DNA of 64,000 nt from Lewinellaceae bacterium. Lineage in GTDB: Bacteria > Bacteroidota > Bacteroidia > Chitinophagales > Saprospiraceae. Position numbers and translations under genes: made by a program. Positions 34,942 through 43,968 of the stretch are shown piece by piece (positions within the stretch are counted from its first letter, which is position 1; every line of letters starts with the position of its first letter). The notes under the pieces are model-generated. The model saw only the letters and a list, made by a program, of their open reading frames with translations. It did no database searches and had not been told where the DNA came from. The stretch lies in the NCBI GenBank assembly GCA_020636095.1, contig JACJYN010000007.1, positions 310,001 through 374,000 of the forward strand, given 5' to 3'.

Positions 34942-36594
34942 ATGCTCAACCGACAGAACCCTACCGAAACAAAAGCCTGGAAAAAGCTGGATGCTCACTT
35001 TCACCTCCTGAAAGAGCGGCACATGAAAGAACTCTTCGCTGAAGACCCCGAGCGTTTCGAAGACTTTTCTCTTAAATTCGAAGACATCCTGGTCGACTAC
35101 TCCAAAAACCGCATTACCAGAGAAACGTTGAGCTTACTGTTAAATCTGGCCGAGCAGTGCAAAGTGGAAGAAAGCATTGAAAAGATGTTCTCCGGCGAGC
35201 AGATCAACGAGACGGAGGGTCGCGCGGTGCTCCATGTAGCTTTACGCAACCGCACGCAAATGCCCATCCAGGTGGATGGAAAAGATGTGATGCCGGAAGT
35301 GAACGCCGTTCTGCGCCGCATGGAATCTTTTTCTAACAAAGTCGTTTCCGGCAAATGGAAGGGCTATACGGGTAAGCGCATTACCGATATCGTCAACATC
35401 GGCATCGGCGGCTCCGACCTGGGCCCGGTGATGGTCACTGAAGCCCTGCGCCCCTACTGGAAGCCGGGTATGAATGTTCATTTTGTATCCAATGTGGATG
35501 GCACTCATATTGCGGAAACCCTCAAGCGGGTGAGCCCGGAGTCTACGCTTTTTATCATCGCTTCCAAGACCTTCACTACCCAGGAAACCATGACCAATGC
35601 GCATACCGCCCGCAGCTGGTTTCTGGAACAGGCCAAAGACGAGGCGCACATCGCGAAGCATTTCGTGGCGGCGTCCACCAACCAGGAAGGGGTAGCTAAA
35701 TTTGGTATCGACACCAAAAATATGTTCGAATTCTGGGACTGGGTCGGCGGCCGGTATTCGCTCACCTCCGCCATCGGCCTGCCCATCGCCTGCACCATCG
35801 GCTTCGACCACTTCCGGCAGCTGCTGGAAGGCTTTGATGTGATGGATATCCATTTCCGGGATACTCCGCTCAACCGCAATATCCCCGTGCTGCTGGCCCT
35901 CATCGGCATCTGGTACAACAACTTCTTCGGCGCGGAGTCAGAGGCTATTTTGCCTTACGACCAATACATGCACCGATTCCCCGCTTATTTTCAACAGGGC
36001 AATATGGAAAGCAACGGCAAGTATGTGGGCAGGGATGGGAAAAAAGCCAATTACCAAACCGGCCCCATCATCTGGGGGGAGCCGGGCACCAACGGCCAGC
36101 ACGCTTTCTACCAGCTCATCCATCAGGGCACCAAGCTGATCCCCTGCGATTTTATCGCTCCAGCCGTTAGCCATAACCCCATCGGCGACCACCACCCCAA
36201 GCTGCTGTCCAACTTTTTTGCCCAGACGGAAGCCCTCATGATGGGCAAAACGCCGGAAGAGGTCCGCGCCGAGCTGGAAAAGGAGGGCAAAACCGCCGAA
36301 GAAATAAAATGGCTGCTGCCCTTCAAGGCCTTCGAAGGTAACCGCCCGACGAACTCTATATTGCTGCAAAAGCTCACCCCCCGCGCCTTGGGTACCCTCA
36401 TCGCCCTCTACGAACACAAGATTTTCGTGCAGGGCATCATCTGGAACATCTTCAGCTTCGACCAGTGGGGCGTCGAATTGGGTAAGCAGCTGGCCAAAAA
36501 GATTCTGCCGGAACTGGAAGGCGATGGCAAGGTGAACAACCATGACTCCTCCACCAACGGGTTGATCAACGCCTACAAGCAAATGCGAAAGTAG
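34942..36594 (+). CDS. pgi: glucose-6-phosphate isomerase
   Basis: A 550-residue cytoplasmic enzyme interconverting glucose 6-phosphate and fructose 6-phosphate in glycolysis and gluconeogenesis. Both family signatures are present: WVGGRYSLTSAIG near 266-278 and LIALYEHKIFVQG near 487-499, followed by FDQWGVELGKQ. The early phosphate-binding loop NIGIGGSDLGP is intact. Length matches the standard bacterial enzyme. The 196 bp between the repeat array and the start hold no other feature I can see. A hairpin lies 15 nt after the stop. Confidence 0.97.
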   Translation: MLNRQNPTETKAWKKLDAHFHLLKERHMKELFAEDPERFEDFSLKFEDILVDYSKNRITRETLSLLLNLAEQCKVEESIEKMFSGEQINETEGRAVLHVALRNRTQMPIQVDGKDVMPEVNAVLRRMESFSNKVVSGKWKGYTGKRITDIVNIGIGGSDLGPVMVTEALRPYWKPGMNVHFVSNVDGTHIAETLKRVSPESTLFIIASKTFTTQETMTNAHTARSWFLEQAKDEAHIAKHFVAASTNQEGVAKFGIDTKNMFEFWDWVGGRYSLTSAIGLPIACTIGFDHFRQLLEGFDVMDIHFRDTPLNRNIPVLLALIGIWYNNFFGAESEAILPYDQYMHRFPAYFQQGNMESNGKYVGRDGKKANYQTGPIIWGEPGTNGQHAFYQLIHQGTKLIPCDFIAPAVSHNPIGDHHPKLLSNFFAQTEALMMGKTPEEVRAELEKEGKTAEEIKWLLPFKAFEGNRPTNSILLQKLTPRALGTLIALYEHKIFVQGIIWNIFSFDQWGVELGKQLAKKILPELEGDGKVNNHDSSTNGLINAYKQMRK

Positions 36595-36608
36595 CCTGGA
36601 ACTCCCGT

Positions 36609-36639
36609 GTCAAGTGACAACTTCGAGTTGTCTCTTGAC
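36609..36639 (+). terminator. hairpin after pgi
   Basis: GTCAAGTGACAACT and AGTTGTCTCTTGAC form a 14-bp stem with one mismatch and a TCG loop. It is followed by TTTATA rather than a full T-tract. Confidence 0.5.
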
Positions 36640-36779
36640 TTTATAGGCAGCGCTGATAATCCATTTTCCACGAAAACTTACTGACCCCCGACGATTACTC
36701 ATCCTTTCAGCAATTAAGCTGCCGGCCTTGCATTTTTGGGTTGACAATAAGTCATTAACCAACCCGAAAAGCAAGGCGC

Positions 36780-37777
36780 ATGAAAAAGTACTTCGCCCTT
36801 CTCCTTCTGGCAGCCCTCTTCACCGTTGCCTGTAAAAAAGAAAAAAACGCAGCCTCCGGGCAAGCCATTGTTTACCATGACCAGGTAGCCCCGCTTACCT
36901 TCACCAAGATTCGCCTGGGCGACGGCGTGCCCCTGGCGCTCGACATTTCCTTCCGTTGGAAAGTGGCCGACCCTCAGGTTTTCTTCCGACAGTTTCCCAC
37001 TGAAGAGCAATATGCTCAGGGCATCCTCCTACCCCGGGCAACGGAGATCCTGCGCCGCGTTTCCAATAATTATGAGAGTGTGGACTCCGTCTTTTTCACC
37101 CAGCGGGAGCGATACATCGCGCAATTGAAAGCCGCCCTTCTGGAAGAGGCAAGCGAACCGGGCGTGCTGATGAAAGAGGTGATCCTTTCCAATATCATTT
37201 TCCCCGCCACCTTTACTCAGGCGATGGAAAAAACCGGCCTGCGCCAGCAGGAACTGACCCGCATCGAACAGCAGAACGCTATCGACATTGCCGCTGCTGA
37301 TGCAGAACGAAAAAAGGCCAGAGCCGATTACCACGGTAAGGTGGTAGTATCGCTTGAAGTGAAGCGGAAGGCAGGCTGCGCAGGACATCAAAGCCCAGAC
37401 CGAAAAAGAGCCGCCGCCAGAGTGAACTTACCAAAGCGGAAACCGAAGCGCAGATCACTAAACGCAAAGCAGAGGGAGAAGCGGAAAAGCAACGCCTGCT
37501 GGCTAAAGCCGACTTGGAGAAACAACGGGATCTCAAACAACTGGAACTGGAAAAAGAACGCGAACGCATGCAGATCGAGCTGGAACGACAGGAAGAAGTG
37601 GCTCGGGTAGACTTCGAAAACCAACTGGAACTGGCCCGCCTTTGTCAGGATAACCCTACCTACGCTTCCTTCCTGGTCAACCGGGAACTGGCCTCCAAAG
37701 TGGAGATCGCGGTGCTGCCGGCTGGTAACGACGTGGGGGTGCTGGGTGGGTTTCTGAAGGGGAGGCAGAATGATTGA
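36780..37777 (+). pseudogene. SPFH/band-7-type lipoprotein gene with several frameshifts
   Basis: The first frame begins with a lipoprotein signal (LFTVAC) and a band-7-like domain (ALDISFRWKVADPQVFF, then a PRATEILRRVSNNY helix). Near 37360-37430 the reading moves through a second frame (AQDIKAQTEKE) to a third (ELTKAETEAQITKRKAEG). The third ends normally as LEKQRDLKQLELEKER, then VLGGFLKGRQND at 37777. At least two indels are needed to restore the protein of about 330 residues. SPFH proteins scaffold membrane microdomains. This copy is probably inactive, and it opens the decayed segment to 40.9 kb. Confidence 0.7.
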
Positions 37778-37842
37778 TTGTTAAAGTGTTGCTATTCAGT
37801 ATCTTTTGCCTGCTAAAAGACGCATCAACTCTACTATAACAC

Positions 37843-38216
37843 ATGAAAAATCATCACAATAAAAACGTTCCAAAAAATCATTCTTGGGCTAATAGCCATA
37901 ATAACAACCGGCCATTTTCTCAACGCACACTCCGCGCTCTCCGACACCCTGTATGTGGCGGCTTCCGCCCTCAACCTGCGGGAGCAGCCGCATACCAACG
38001 CCGCCATCCTGGCGGTGGCCGAATACGGGGAGGCGATCAACTTACTGGATAAAAGCCCTCGTGAAACCAATGGTTATAGCGGAGAATGGGTGGAGGTTAA
38101 ATACGGCCCCTACCCAATATCCAGCGATATTTAAAGCAGATGGAGCAAGCGGATGAAGAACAGGGCGAGCCAGGCCAGGCGCCTAAGGAGCAGGTTTTGG
38201 TAAAATCAAAGTTCAG
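37843..38216 (+). pseudogene. bacterial SH3-domain secreted protein, frameshifted and truncated
   Basis: Removing one A from the run after the start ATG (37843) yields a signal-like helix (TFQKIILGLIAIITTGHF). The SH3 type 3 domain follows: LYVAASALNLREQPHTN, AVAEYGEAINLLDKS and GEWVEVKYG. A second shift near 38110 is needed to continue into RYLKQMEQADEEQG. The 3' end is cut at 38217, where an inverted-repeat element begins. The intact product would be an exported cell-wall-binding or ligand-binding protein. Confidence 0.65.
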
Positions 38217-38400
38217 TTATACACCCCTCGGTTATCAGAGGTGAAATTTTGGCAATTTTATTTTTGTGGCTTGCGGCGTTGATCCCGCTTTTTCTAAAAA
38301 GCGGGATCAACGCCGCAGGGCGCAAAAAGAAAGCGACAACCCGCCTGCTGTGCCAGCATGGCCGGCAGGAAATCACTTCTGGTGACCGAGGGGTGTATAA
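38217..38400. mobile_element. 184-bp element flanked by perfect 16-bp inverted repeats, with internal palindrome
   Basis: TTATACACCCCTCGGT (38217-38232) and its exact inverse (38385-38400) bound the segment. Inside, 38273-38316 is a perfect palindrome with 21-bp arms (GCGGCGTTGATCCCGC plus TTTTT) and a 2-nt loop. There is no transposase gene. It interrupts the SH3 pseudogene on the left and abuts an IS1182-type remnant on the right, so it may be a MITE or the outer end of that IS. I see no clear target duplication. Confidence 0.55.
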
Positions 38401-38849
38401 AGCGCCAGTCTAATGACCAAGCCCTGCAAAGCCAATTGGAGAAAAGCCCCGATAAGCAGTTGTCCACTACTGATGCCGATGCGCGCGCGCTGGTTACGGG
38501 GCAAAATATCGTGGAAGTAGGCTATTCGACTCAGGTAGCTACAGATGCGAAGCACAAACCAACGGGTTATTATCATAAAAAGGGCGGCTACCGGGCAAAG
38601 CATTATAAAACGCCAGCCTGTAAGGATTGCCCGGTGCGCCAACAGTATACTATCAGCAAGACAGGACGAGTGGCCCAACGTTCAGAATACCAAGATTATA
38701 TTGATGTTAATCGCAATCGAGTGGAAAACACTAAATAATACTACCGCCAACGGCAGGCCATCGTAGAACACCCTTTCGGGACGATTAAAAGAGGATGGGC
38801 TATACCTACACCTTGCTCAAAGGCATGGAAAAGTTGGACAGGCTCTTAG
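38401..38849 (+). pseudogene. IS1182-family transposase remnant
   Basis: Recognisable pieces in order: DKQLSTTDADARAL, VEVGYSTQVATDAKHK, ACKDCPVRQQYTISKTGR, then after a stop VEHPFGTIKRG, and in another frame MGYTYTLLKGMEKL. These are IS1182-type transposase motifs, but the segment between KHK and the cysteine motif is deleted, and stops and shifts separate the rest. The far 3' end is displaced by the IS inserted at 38850. Confidence 0.75.
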
Positions 38850-40491
38850 TTTGACTTTACTATTTTTTCCTTCGCTGTGCTCGCCGCCTGATGTCGGCCG
38901 GGCATCAGCCGCGGGCAAAATCCCGGTGGCATTCTCTCGTTCATGGAGGCCTGTCGATTGGAGCCAGGGCGCGCTTCACCAGCGCGCTTTGGGTTGAACC
39001 ACGGCCGAGCGGCCAATAGCCAACTGTTACAGGGAAGCCTGTACGATGAGAAGAAATCCTGGCAGTTAGTATCTTAGAGTATCTCAACCCTCTAAAGATG
39101 CTAACATTACCACCAGGATTTCAACGCACAATATCGGATTTTTCTACGGCTTTCCGCAAGGACGTATGGTAAAAGCCCTGTTGCTGATCGCCGGCGCTAT
39201 CATTTGCCCAGGCAGCCGCACAGTATGCAACCTGCTGCGAAGCGTAGGTTACAAGCGGAGCGCTGCTTTCCCAAATATCACCGCCTGTTGAGCCAGGACA
39301 AGTGGTCCGCCAAGCGGCTGTCGGGAGTGCTGCTCAAGTTGTTGGTTGCTGCTTTCGCCGGCCTGGCGAAGCCCCTGGTTTTCGGCTTTGACGATACGAT
39401 TGAGCGCCGATGGGGCGCCAAGATCAAGAAGCGAGGCATCTACCGTGACCCGGTGCGGTCTTCGAAAAGCCATTTTGTCAAATGCAGCGGTATGCGTTGG
39501 CTGTCTTTGATGCTGCTAACCTGCCCTGGCTGGAAGCTGGCGTATTTTGGGCGCTTCCTGTGTTAACCGCCCTATGCCCGTCGGAGCGGTTTTATAAGTC
39601 TCGCGGCAAGCAACCCAAAAACTCACGGATTGGGTACGCCAGTTAGTCACTGTGGTTGAGCCGCAACGCCGCTGCGTTGAACCTAGCCTATCTACTTGAC
39701 AGGAGACGGCTCTTTTGCCGTTTACGAACTGCTCATGCACGCTCAAAGCCTTGGCATTGGCATGATCGTGCGCATGAAGCTCAACGCCCGCTTGTTCCAT
39801 TTGCCTCCAAAAAAATGGTACAAAAGGCAAGCCAGGTGCCAAAGCCTCCCATTGGGAAGCGCTTGCTTGACATGGAAAAACGGCTCACCGACAAGCGTAT
39901 AAAATGGACGCGTGTCATCTTTTCCGAGTGGTATGGCAAGTGCCACAAAGAAATGTTGATCACCTCGGGCGTGGTATCTGGCATAAAAACAACAAGGTGA
40001 TGGTTAAGGTCAAGTGGGTGCTCGTCAAGGACCCCGACGGAGAGCTTGAACCGGTACTGCTGGCTTGCACCGATACGGAATTATCTGCCGAGGAAATCGT
40101 GTCTTTCTTCGTGCGCCGCTGGCAGGTCGAAGTCACCTTCGCTGAAGTACGCCGCCACCTGGGCGTGGAAAGCCAGAGGCAATGGTCAGATTTGGCAATC
40201 GAACGTTCAACCCCGTGCCTGATGGTACCTGATGTCTATCGTTTGCCTGATGGCAAACACCTTGCATCTGCGCCGTCCAATACAACCTAATGCCACAGCA
40301 TGGTACCGCAAAACGGCCGTCACCTTCTCGGACGTGCTCTCCGCTGTGAGGCTAGAAATATGGCGCAAAGCCGAACTATCGATAAGCCATTTTCAACCCG
40401 ATGTCGGAAGTTATTCCGCCAAAATTCGCCACCTTTGGTTCTTGCTTACGCAAGCCGTGGCTTGACGCCCGGAAAAAATAGTAAAGTCAAA
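38850..40491. mobile_element. 1.64-kb insertion sequence with terminal inverted repeats
   Basis: The ends TTTGACTTTACTATTTTTTC (38850 on) and the matching inverse (40471-40491) form 21-bp terminal inverted repeats. The 5-bp CTTAG occurs directly on both sides (38845-38849 and 40492-40496), consistent with a target-site duplication. The element inserted into the tail of the IS1182 remnant. Its transposase gene is broken. A non-coding part of about 230 bp precedes the transposase start. Confidence 0.8.
39098..40465 (+). pseudogene. DDE transposase (IS701/DDE_5-like), multiply frameshifted
   Basis: The gene opens MLTLPPGFQRTISDFSTAF, then breaks. A second frame holds FGFDDTIERRWGAKIKKRGI and DPVRSSKSHFVKCSGMRWLS. 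Later frames hold KVKWVLVKDPDGELEPVLL and VRRWQVEVTFAEVRRHLGVE plus SQRQWSDLAIERSTP. These catalytic-core blocks fit a DDE transposase with the GxDDT(I/L)ERR motif seen in IS701-like elements. At least three shifts separate them, so the IS is not autonomous. The family name is from memory. Confidence 0.6.
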
Positions 40492-40494
40492 CTT

Positions 40495-40656
40495 AGTGCG
40501 CCGGGAACGAAATTCTTGACCAATTCTTTGGGCTCTTTTACGGCTATGCTGCGTTGCTCCTTCCTTCCGTAGCTAAGGCTATGGTCGGTCGTCGCGCCTT
40601 GCCTGGCCGCAAAACAGCCTCAAATTATTGACCAACAACTTCGTTCCCGGCGCACT
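40495..40656. mobile_element. MITE-like palindromic element A (162 bp)
   Basis: AGTGCGCCGGGAACGAA (40495-40511) and its exact inverse (40640-40656) bound the segment, and pairing continues imperfectly inward (TTCTTGACCAA/TTGTTGGTCAA). Length and design match elements B (43771) and C (60913), but the inner sequence is only weakly like theirs. It lies directly beside the IS at 38850-40491. Confidence 0.55.
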
Positions 40657-40694
40657 AGAGGGGTAGCCTGCCTCTTCCGCCTTCCCCTTTACTC

Positions 40695-40737
40695 CCTGCC
40701 TGCCAGGCCGCCAAGGCTTGCCTGGCGGGTAGGCAGG
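40695..40737. repeat. imperfect palindrome of CCTGCCTGCCAGGC type
   Basis: CCTGCCTGCCAGGC (40695-40708) pairs with GCCTGGCGGGTAGGCAGG (40720-40737), apart from a 4-nt bulge. This word pair resembles short intergenic palindromes that recur in some Bacteroidota genomes (recollection). The surrounding 40657-40881 holds no gene. Confidence 0.45.
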
Positions 40738-40881
40738 CGTCAGTCGCTTCGCTCGTGCCCCCCTTCCGCTTTCTTTCAGCCGTCGAAGCTTCAGCGTAGG
40801 AGGCCCCCTTCCCCCTTCCGCCCAACACTGGAACAGCAGCCGTGCCCGGACTTAGCCTGTAGGAAGGAGTGGCGTACTTCA

Positions 40882-41349
40882 TTATGGAGCTGCTTCAAAG
40901 AATATTTTACCGTTCCACCACTCCTTTTCAATAACGGCCCGGTACTTTTCATAAAAATTCAGAGCGGGCTCGTTCCAGTCGAGTATTTGCCATTTGGCCA
41001 GCCGGCATCCCTTTTGGCGGGCCTGCTCCAGGAAAGCGTCGAACAACACCCGGCCGATGCCCTGGCCGCGGCAGGCTTCCTGTACCACAAAATCCTCGAG
41101 GTACAGCATCCGGCCTTTCCACGTGGAATAGGAGGTATAGTAAAGCGCCATGCCAACGATTTTTTCGCCGGACTCGGCCACCAGGGTTTCAAAATAGCCG
41201 GCGTCGAAATCCCGGCGGTAATCGGCAACAGATGCCGTAAACTCGTGTTCGGCCCTTTCGTACCGGGCCAGCTCGTGAACCAGCGCATGTACGGCGGGTA
41301 GGTCTGCCTGCTCACCCCGGCGTACTGTGATTTTTGTTGCTTTCATCAT
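40882..41349 (-). CDS. GNAT-family N-acetyltransferase
   Basis: The start is taken at 41349 (MMKATKITVRRGEQ); the upstream in-frame region is not protein-like and runs into the acylphosphatase gene. The 155-residue product has the GNAT fold with the acetyl-CoA motif ACRGQGIGRVLF and the following WNEPALNFYEKYRA. Its opening and overall pattern resemble diamine (spermidine/spermine-type) acetyltransferases. A small amine or polyamine substrate is likely but unproven. It follows the acylphosphatase by 11 nt, so the two form an operon. Confidence 0.85.
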   Translation of the reverse strand: MMKATKITVRRGEQADLPAVHALVHELARYERAEHEFTASVADYRRDFDAGYFETLVAESGEKIVGMALYYTSYSTWKGRMLYLEDFVVQEACRGQGIGRVLFDAFLEQARQKGCRLAKWQILDWNEPALNFYEKYRAVIEKEWWNGKIFFEAAP

Positions 41350-41360
41350 TTGTTCAGTTG

Positions 41361-41630
41361 CTATCGCTGAATATAAAAATTGGTAAAGCCTTGCGGCGTG
41401 CCTTCTTCTACCTCCACCTCTTCTACCCGTGCCTGCTCCGGGCCTTCCCTGCACCATTGTACGAAGGCCTGCAGCGCAGCCTCTTCTCCTTCTGCTTCGG
41501 CATATACGCTGCCGTCTGATTCATTGCGCACAAAACCGCTGAGCCCCAGTTCTTCCGCTTTCCGGCGCGCGGAGGCCCGGTACCAGACGCCCTGAACCAG
41601 GCCCTGTATCCGAAGCTTGTAGTGTTTCAT
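41361..41630 (-). CDS. acyP: acylphosphatase
   Basis: An 89-residue enzyme hydrolysing carboxyl-phosphate bonds such as acetyl or carbamoyl phosphate. The start MKHYKLRIQG at 41630 is the usual one. The catalytic motif GLVQGVWYRASARR contains the phosphate-binding Arg, and the conserved Asn is in GFVRNESDGSV. The C-terminus FTNFYIQR fits the family's final strand. It is complete and in an operon with the acetyltransferase gene. Confidence 0.93.
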   Translation of the reverse strand: MKHYKLRIQGLVQGVWYRASARRKAEELGLSGFVRNESDGSVYAEAEGEEAALQAFVQWCREGPEQARVEEVEVEEGTPQGFTNFYIQR

Positions 41631-41737
41631 CCTTTTTGGAGGAGAAGATAACAAATTATGGGTAAAGTCTATTCCAACTGTTTTTTTGGTAAATGGTTTG
41701 CTCCTGCAGGTACAAGAAGTACCTTGAGAAAATTCTT

Positions 41738-41745
41738 TAGATTTG
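41738..41745 (+). promoter_or_regulatory. TAGATTTG -7 box upstream of the amidohydrolase
   Basis: An exact TAnnTTTG box lies 23 nt upstream of the ATG at 41769. No good -33 TTG is found at 19-21 nt, so support is partial. Confidence 0.35.
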
Positions 41746-41768
41746 CCAGTAATTTAAAAAGGAAAATT

Positions 41769-43484
41769 ATGAATAAACCTATTTATGCCCTTTCACTTGC
41801 CCTGCTTTTTCTAAGCGCCTGCCAGCAACCTCCGGAAACCATATATGCCGACACCATTCTGGTCAATGGGAATGTGTATACCGTAGACGAGGATAATGCC
41901 CGTGCCGAAGCCATCGCTATAAAAGATGGCCGGATTCTTCTGGTGGGAAGCAATGAGGAAGTGCAGGCCTTACAAGGGGATAGTACAGAGGTGATCGGCC
42001 TGCAAGGACAGTTTGTTATGCCTGGCTTCATCGAGGGGCACGGCCATTTTTCCGGCCTGGGGCAAAGCCTGATCCACCTGAATTTCCTGACGGTTCAGAG
42101 CTGGGATGAGATCGTGCAGATGGTGGCGCAGGCCGCCGAAAAGGCAAAGCCCGGGGAATGGATCACCGGGCGGGGCTGGCATCAGGAAAAGTGGCTGGAA
42201 CCACTGGAGCGCTCGGTAATGGGGTATCCGTATCACGACCAGCTGAGTGAGGTGTCTCCTAATAACCCGGTGGTGTTGCGGCACGCCAGTGGGCATAGCC
42301 TCATGGCGAACGCCAGAGCTATGGAAATAGCTGGTATTTCGGGAGAAACGCCCGACCCCTTTGGCGGGGAGATCGTTCGCGACTCCAGGGGGCAGGCCAT
42401 CGGTGTATTTGAAGAAACCGCTATGGGCCTGATCGGAACCGCGTACGAAGAGTTCCGGGCTACGCTCAGCCCGGAGGGAAAAAAACAGGAATGGCTCAGA
42501 GGTATTGGCCTGGCCAGCCAGGAATGCCTGAGTAAAGGCATTACTTCTTTCCAGGATGCCGGATCTTCTTTCGAAGAGATTGACCGATATGCTGCGCTGG
42601 CAGAATCCGGCGAACTGGGCCTGCGCCTCTGGGTAATGATCAGCGGCAGAGAGGAAGGCCTGGAAAAAAAGGCGGCGGCATTCCCCCAGGTCGGTATCGG
42701 CAATAACTTCTTAACCGTACGGGCCATCAAGGGCTATATGGACGGCGCCCTGGGCGCTTTCGGCGCCTGGCTGTTGCAGCCCTATGCCGATAAGCCGGAT
42801 TCCTACGGCAAGAATACCACTTCGATCGATACCCTGAAAAAATGGGCGGAGATCGCTTATGATAACAACTTACAGTATTGCGTACATGCTATTGGTGACC
42901 GCGGGAACCGCGAAGTGCTGGATATTTTTGAGGAACAATTTCAGGCGGATTCTTCAAAAAAGGGCCTGCGGTGGCGCGTCGAGCATGCTCAGCATCTGGA
43001 TACGACAGATATACCCAGGTTTAAAGAAATGGAAGTGATCGCCTCTATGCAGGGCATCCACTGCACTTCCGACGCTCCTTTCGTGGTCCGCCGGCTGGGA
43101 GCGGAACGGGCCCGCCTCGGAGCCTACCCCTGGCGCTCACTGCTGGACAATGGCGTGGTCATCGCCAATGGCACCGATGCTCCGGTTGAGGATGTAGACC
43201 CTATCGAGTGCTTCTACGCTTCCGTCACCCGAAAGCGAGCCGACACCGGTATGGAGTTTTTTCCCGAGCAGCGCATGACGCGCGAAGAGGCAATCTATTC
43301 CTATACCCTGGGCAATGCTTACGCCGCCTTTGAAGAAGGCCTGAAAGGCTCGCTGGAAAAGGGCAAAGTGGCGGACATTGTGGTGCTCTCGAATGACCTG
43401 TCTGCCTGCCCTGATGAGGAGATTCTGAATACAGATGTGCTGATGACTATGGTCGATGGCAGGGTGAAATACGAGAAACCGTAA
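41769..43484 (+). CDS. YtcJ-like amidohydrolase, lipoprotein
   Basis: The start at 41769 gives a lipoprotein signal (LLFLSAC), so the longer in-frame start at 41658 is rejected. The 571-residue protein is an amidohydrolase_3/YtcJ-type metal-dependent hydrolase. It has an N-terminal beta part (ADTILVNGNVYTVDEDN), the metal-binding GFIEGHGHFSG, HAIGDRGNREVLD, WRVEHAQHL, a late GTDAPVEDVDP, and the closing GSLEKGKVADIVVLS. Relatives cleave cyclic or linear amide bonds; the substrate is not evident. Anchoring outside the cytoplasm suggests use of external amides. Confidence 0.9.
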   Translation: MNKPIYALSLALLFLSACQQPPETIYADTILVNGNVYTVDEDNARAEAIAIKDGRILLVGSNEEVQALQGDSTEVIGLQGQFVMPGFIEGHGHFSGLGQSLIHLNFLTVQSWDEIVQMVAQAAEKAKPGEWITGRGWHQEKWLEPLERSVMGYPYHDQLSEVSPNNPVVLRHASGHSLMANARAMEIAGISGETPDPFGGEIVRDSRGQAIGVFEETAMGLIGTAYEEFRATLSPEGKKQEWLRGIGLASQECLSKGITSFQDAGSSFEEIDRYAALAESGELGLRLWVMISGREEGLEKKAAAFPQVGIGNNFLTVRAIKGYMDGALGAFGAWLLQPYADKPDSYGKNTTSIDTLKKWAEIAYDNNLQYCVHAIGDRGNREVLDIFEEQFQADSSKKGLRWRVEHAQHLDTTDIPRFKEMEVIASMQGIHCTSDAPFVVRRLGAERARLGAYPWRSLLDNGVVIANGTDAPVEDVDPIECFYASVTRKRADTGMEFFPEQRMTREEAIYSYTLGNAYAAFEEGLKGSLEKGKVADIVVLSNDLSACPDEEILNTDVLMTMVDGRVKYEKP

Positions 43485-43704
43485 ACAAGCGCTGAGTTTA
43501 CAAGGTTCGGAATTCGCTGTTCGCTGTTCGCAAGTTCCTGAAAATCAAAGGGCGTTTTTCAGAAGAGGCTCCCCATCTAACATTGGATAGTACAAGTAAG
43601 CCGTTAAGATGCAAAGGCCTGTGATCCCAAAACAATAAACAACCAGCGATGGTCAATGTGTCCAACACTTGAATGGTAGCCTCAGAAGGCACAGAAATTT
43701 GAAC

Positions 43705-43738
43705 TAAGTAGTCGGACAGATTTATGTCCGACTACTTA
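43705..43738. terminator. perfect 14-bp hairpin
   Basis: TAAGTAGTCGGACA and its inverse flank a 6-nt loop, 220 nt after the amidohydrolase stop and upstream of element B. No gene is visible in 43485-43770. The segment starts with TTCGCTGTTCGC words like those at 49.7 kb. Confidence 0.45.
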
Positions 43739-43770
43739 TTCCCTTGACTTAAAGGGTTTGACAACCATTT

Positions 43771-43933
43771 AGAGCGTGTTGGGGATTTACCCTTTGGCCT
43801 GCAAATGTGCATCTTTTGAACCTCATTTCGCCATTTTTTCGCCACGTAGCGATGCTATGCGGCTCAAAAATGGCTTCCTGAGAACCAAAATCTGCTCATT
43901 TTCGACATCAAAAGTAAATCCCCAACACGCTCT
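43771..43933. mobile_element. MITE-like palindromic element B (163 bp)
   Basis: AGAGCGTGTTGGGGATTTAC (43771-43790) and its exact inverse (43914-43933) bound the element. The interior is homologous to element C: both contain CTGCAAAT, GAACCTC, TTCGCCA, TTTTTCGCC, CTCAAAAATGGCTTC and GAGAACC in the same order. It has no coding capacity. It sits between convergent genes. Confidence 0.75.
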
Positions 43934-43968
43934 TAGCCCTGCATTCGCACAGCCATATAACCATTCTC

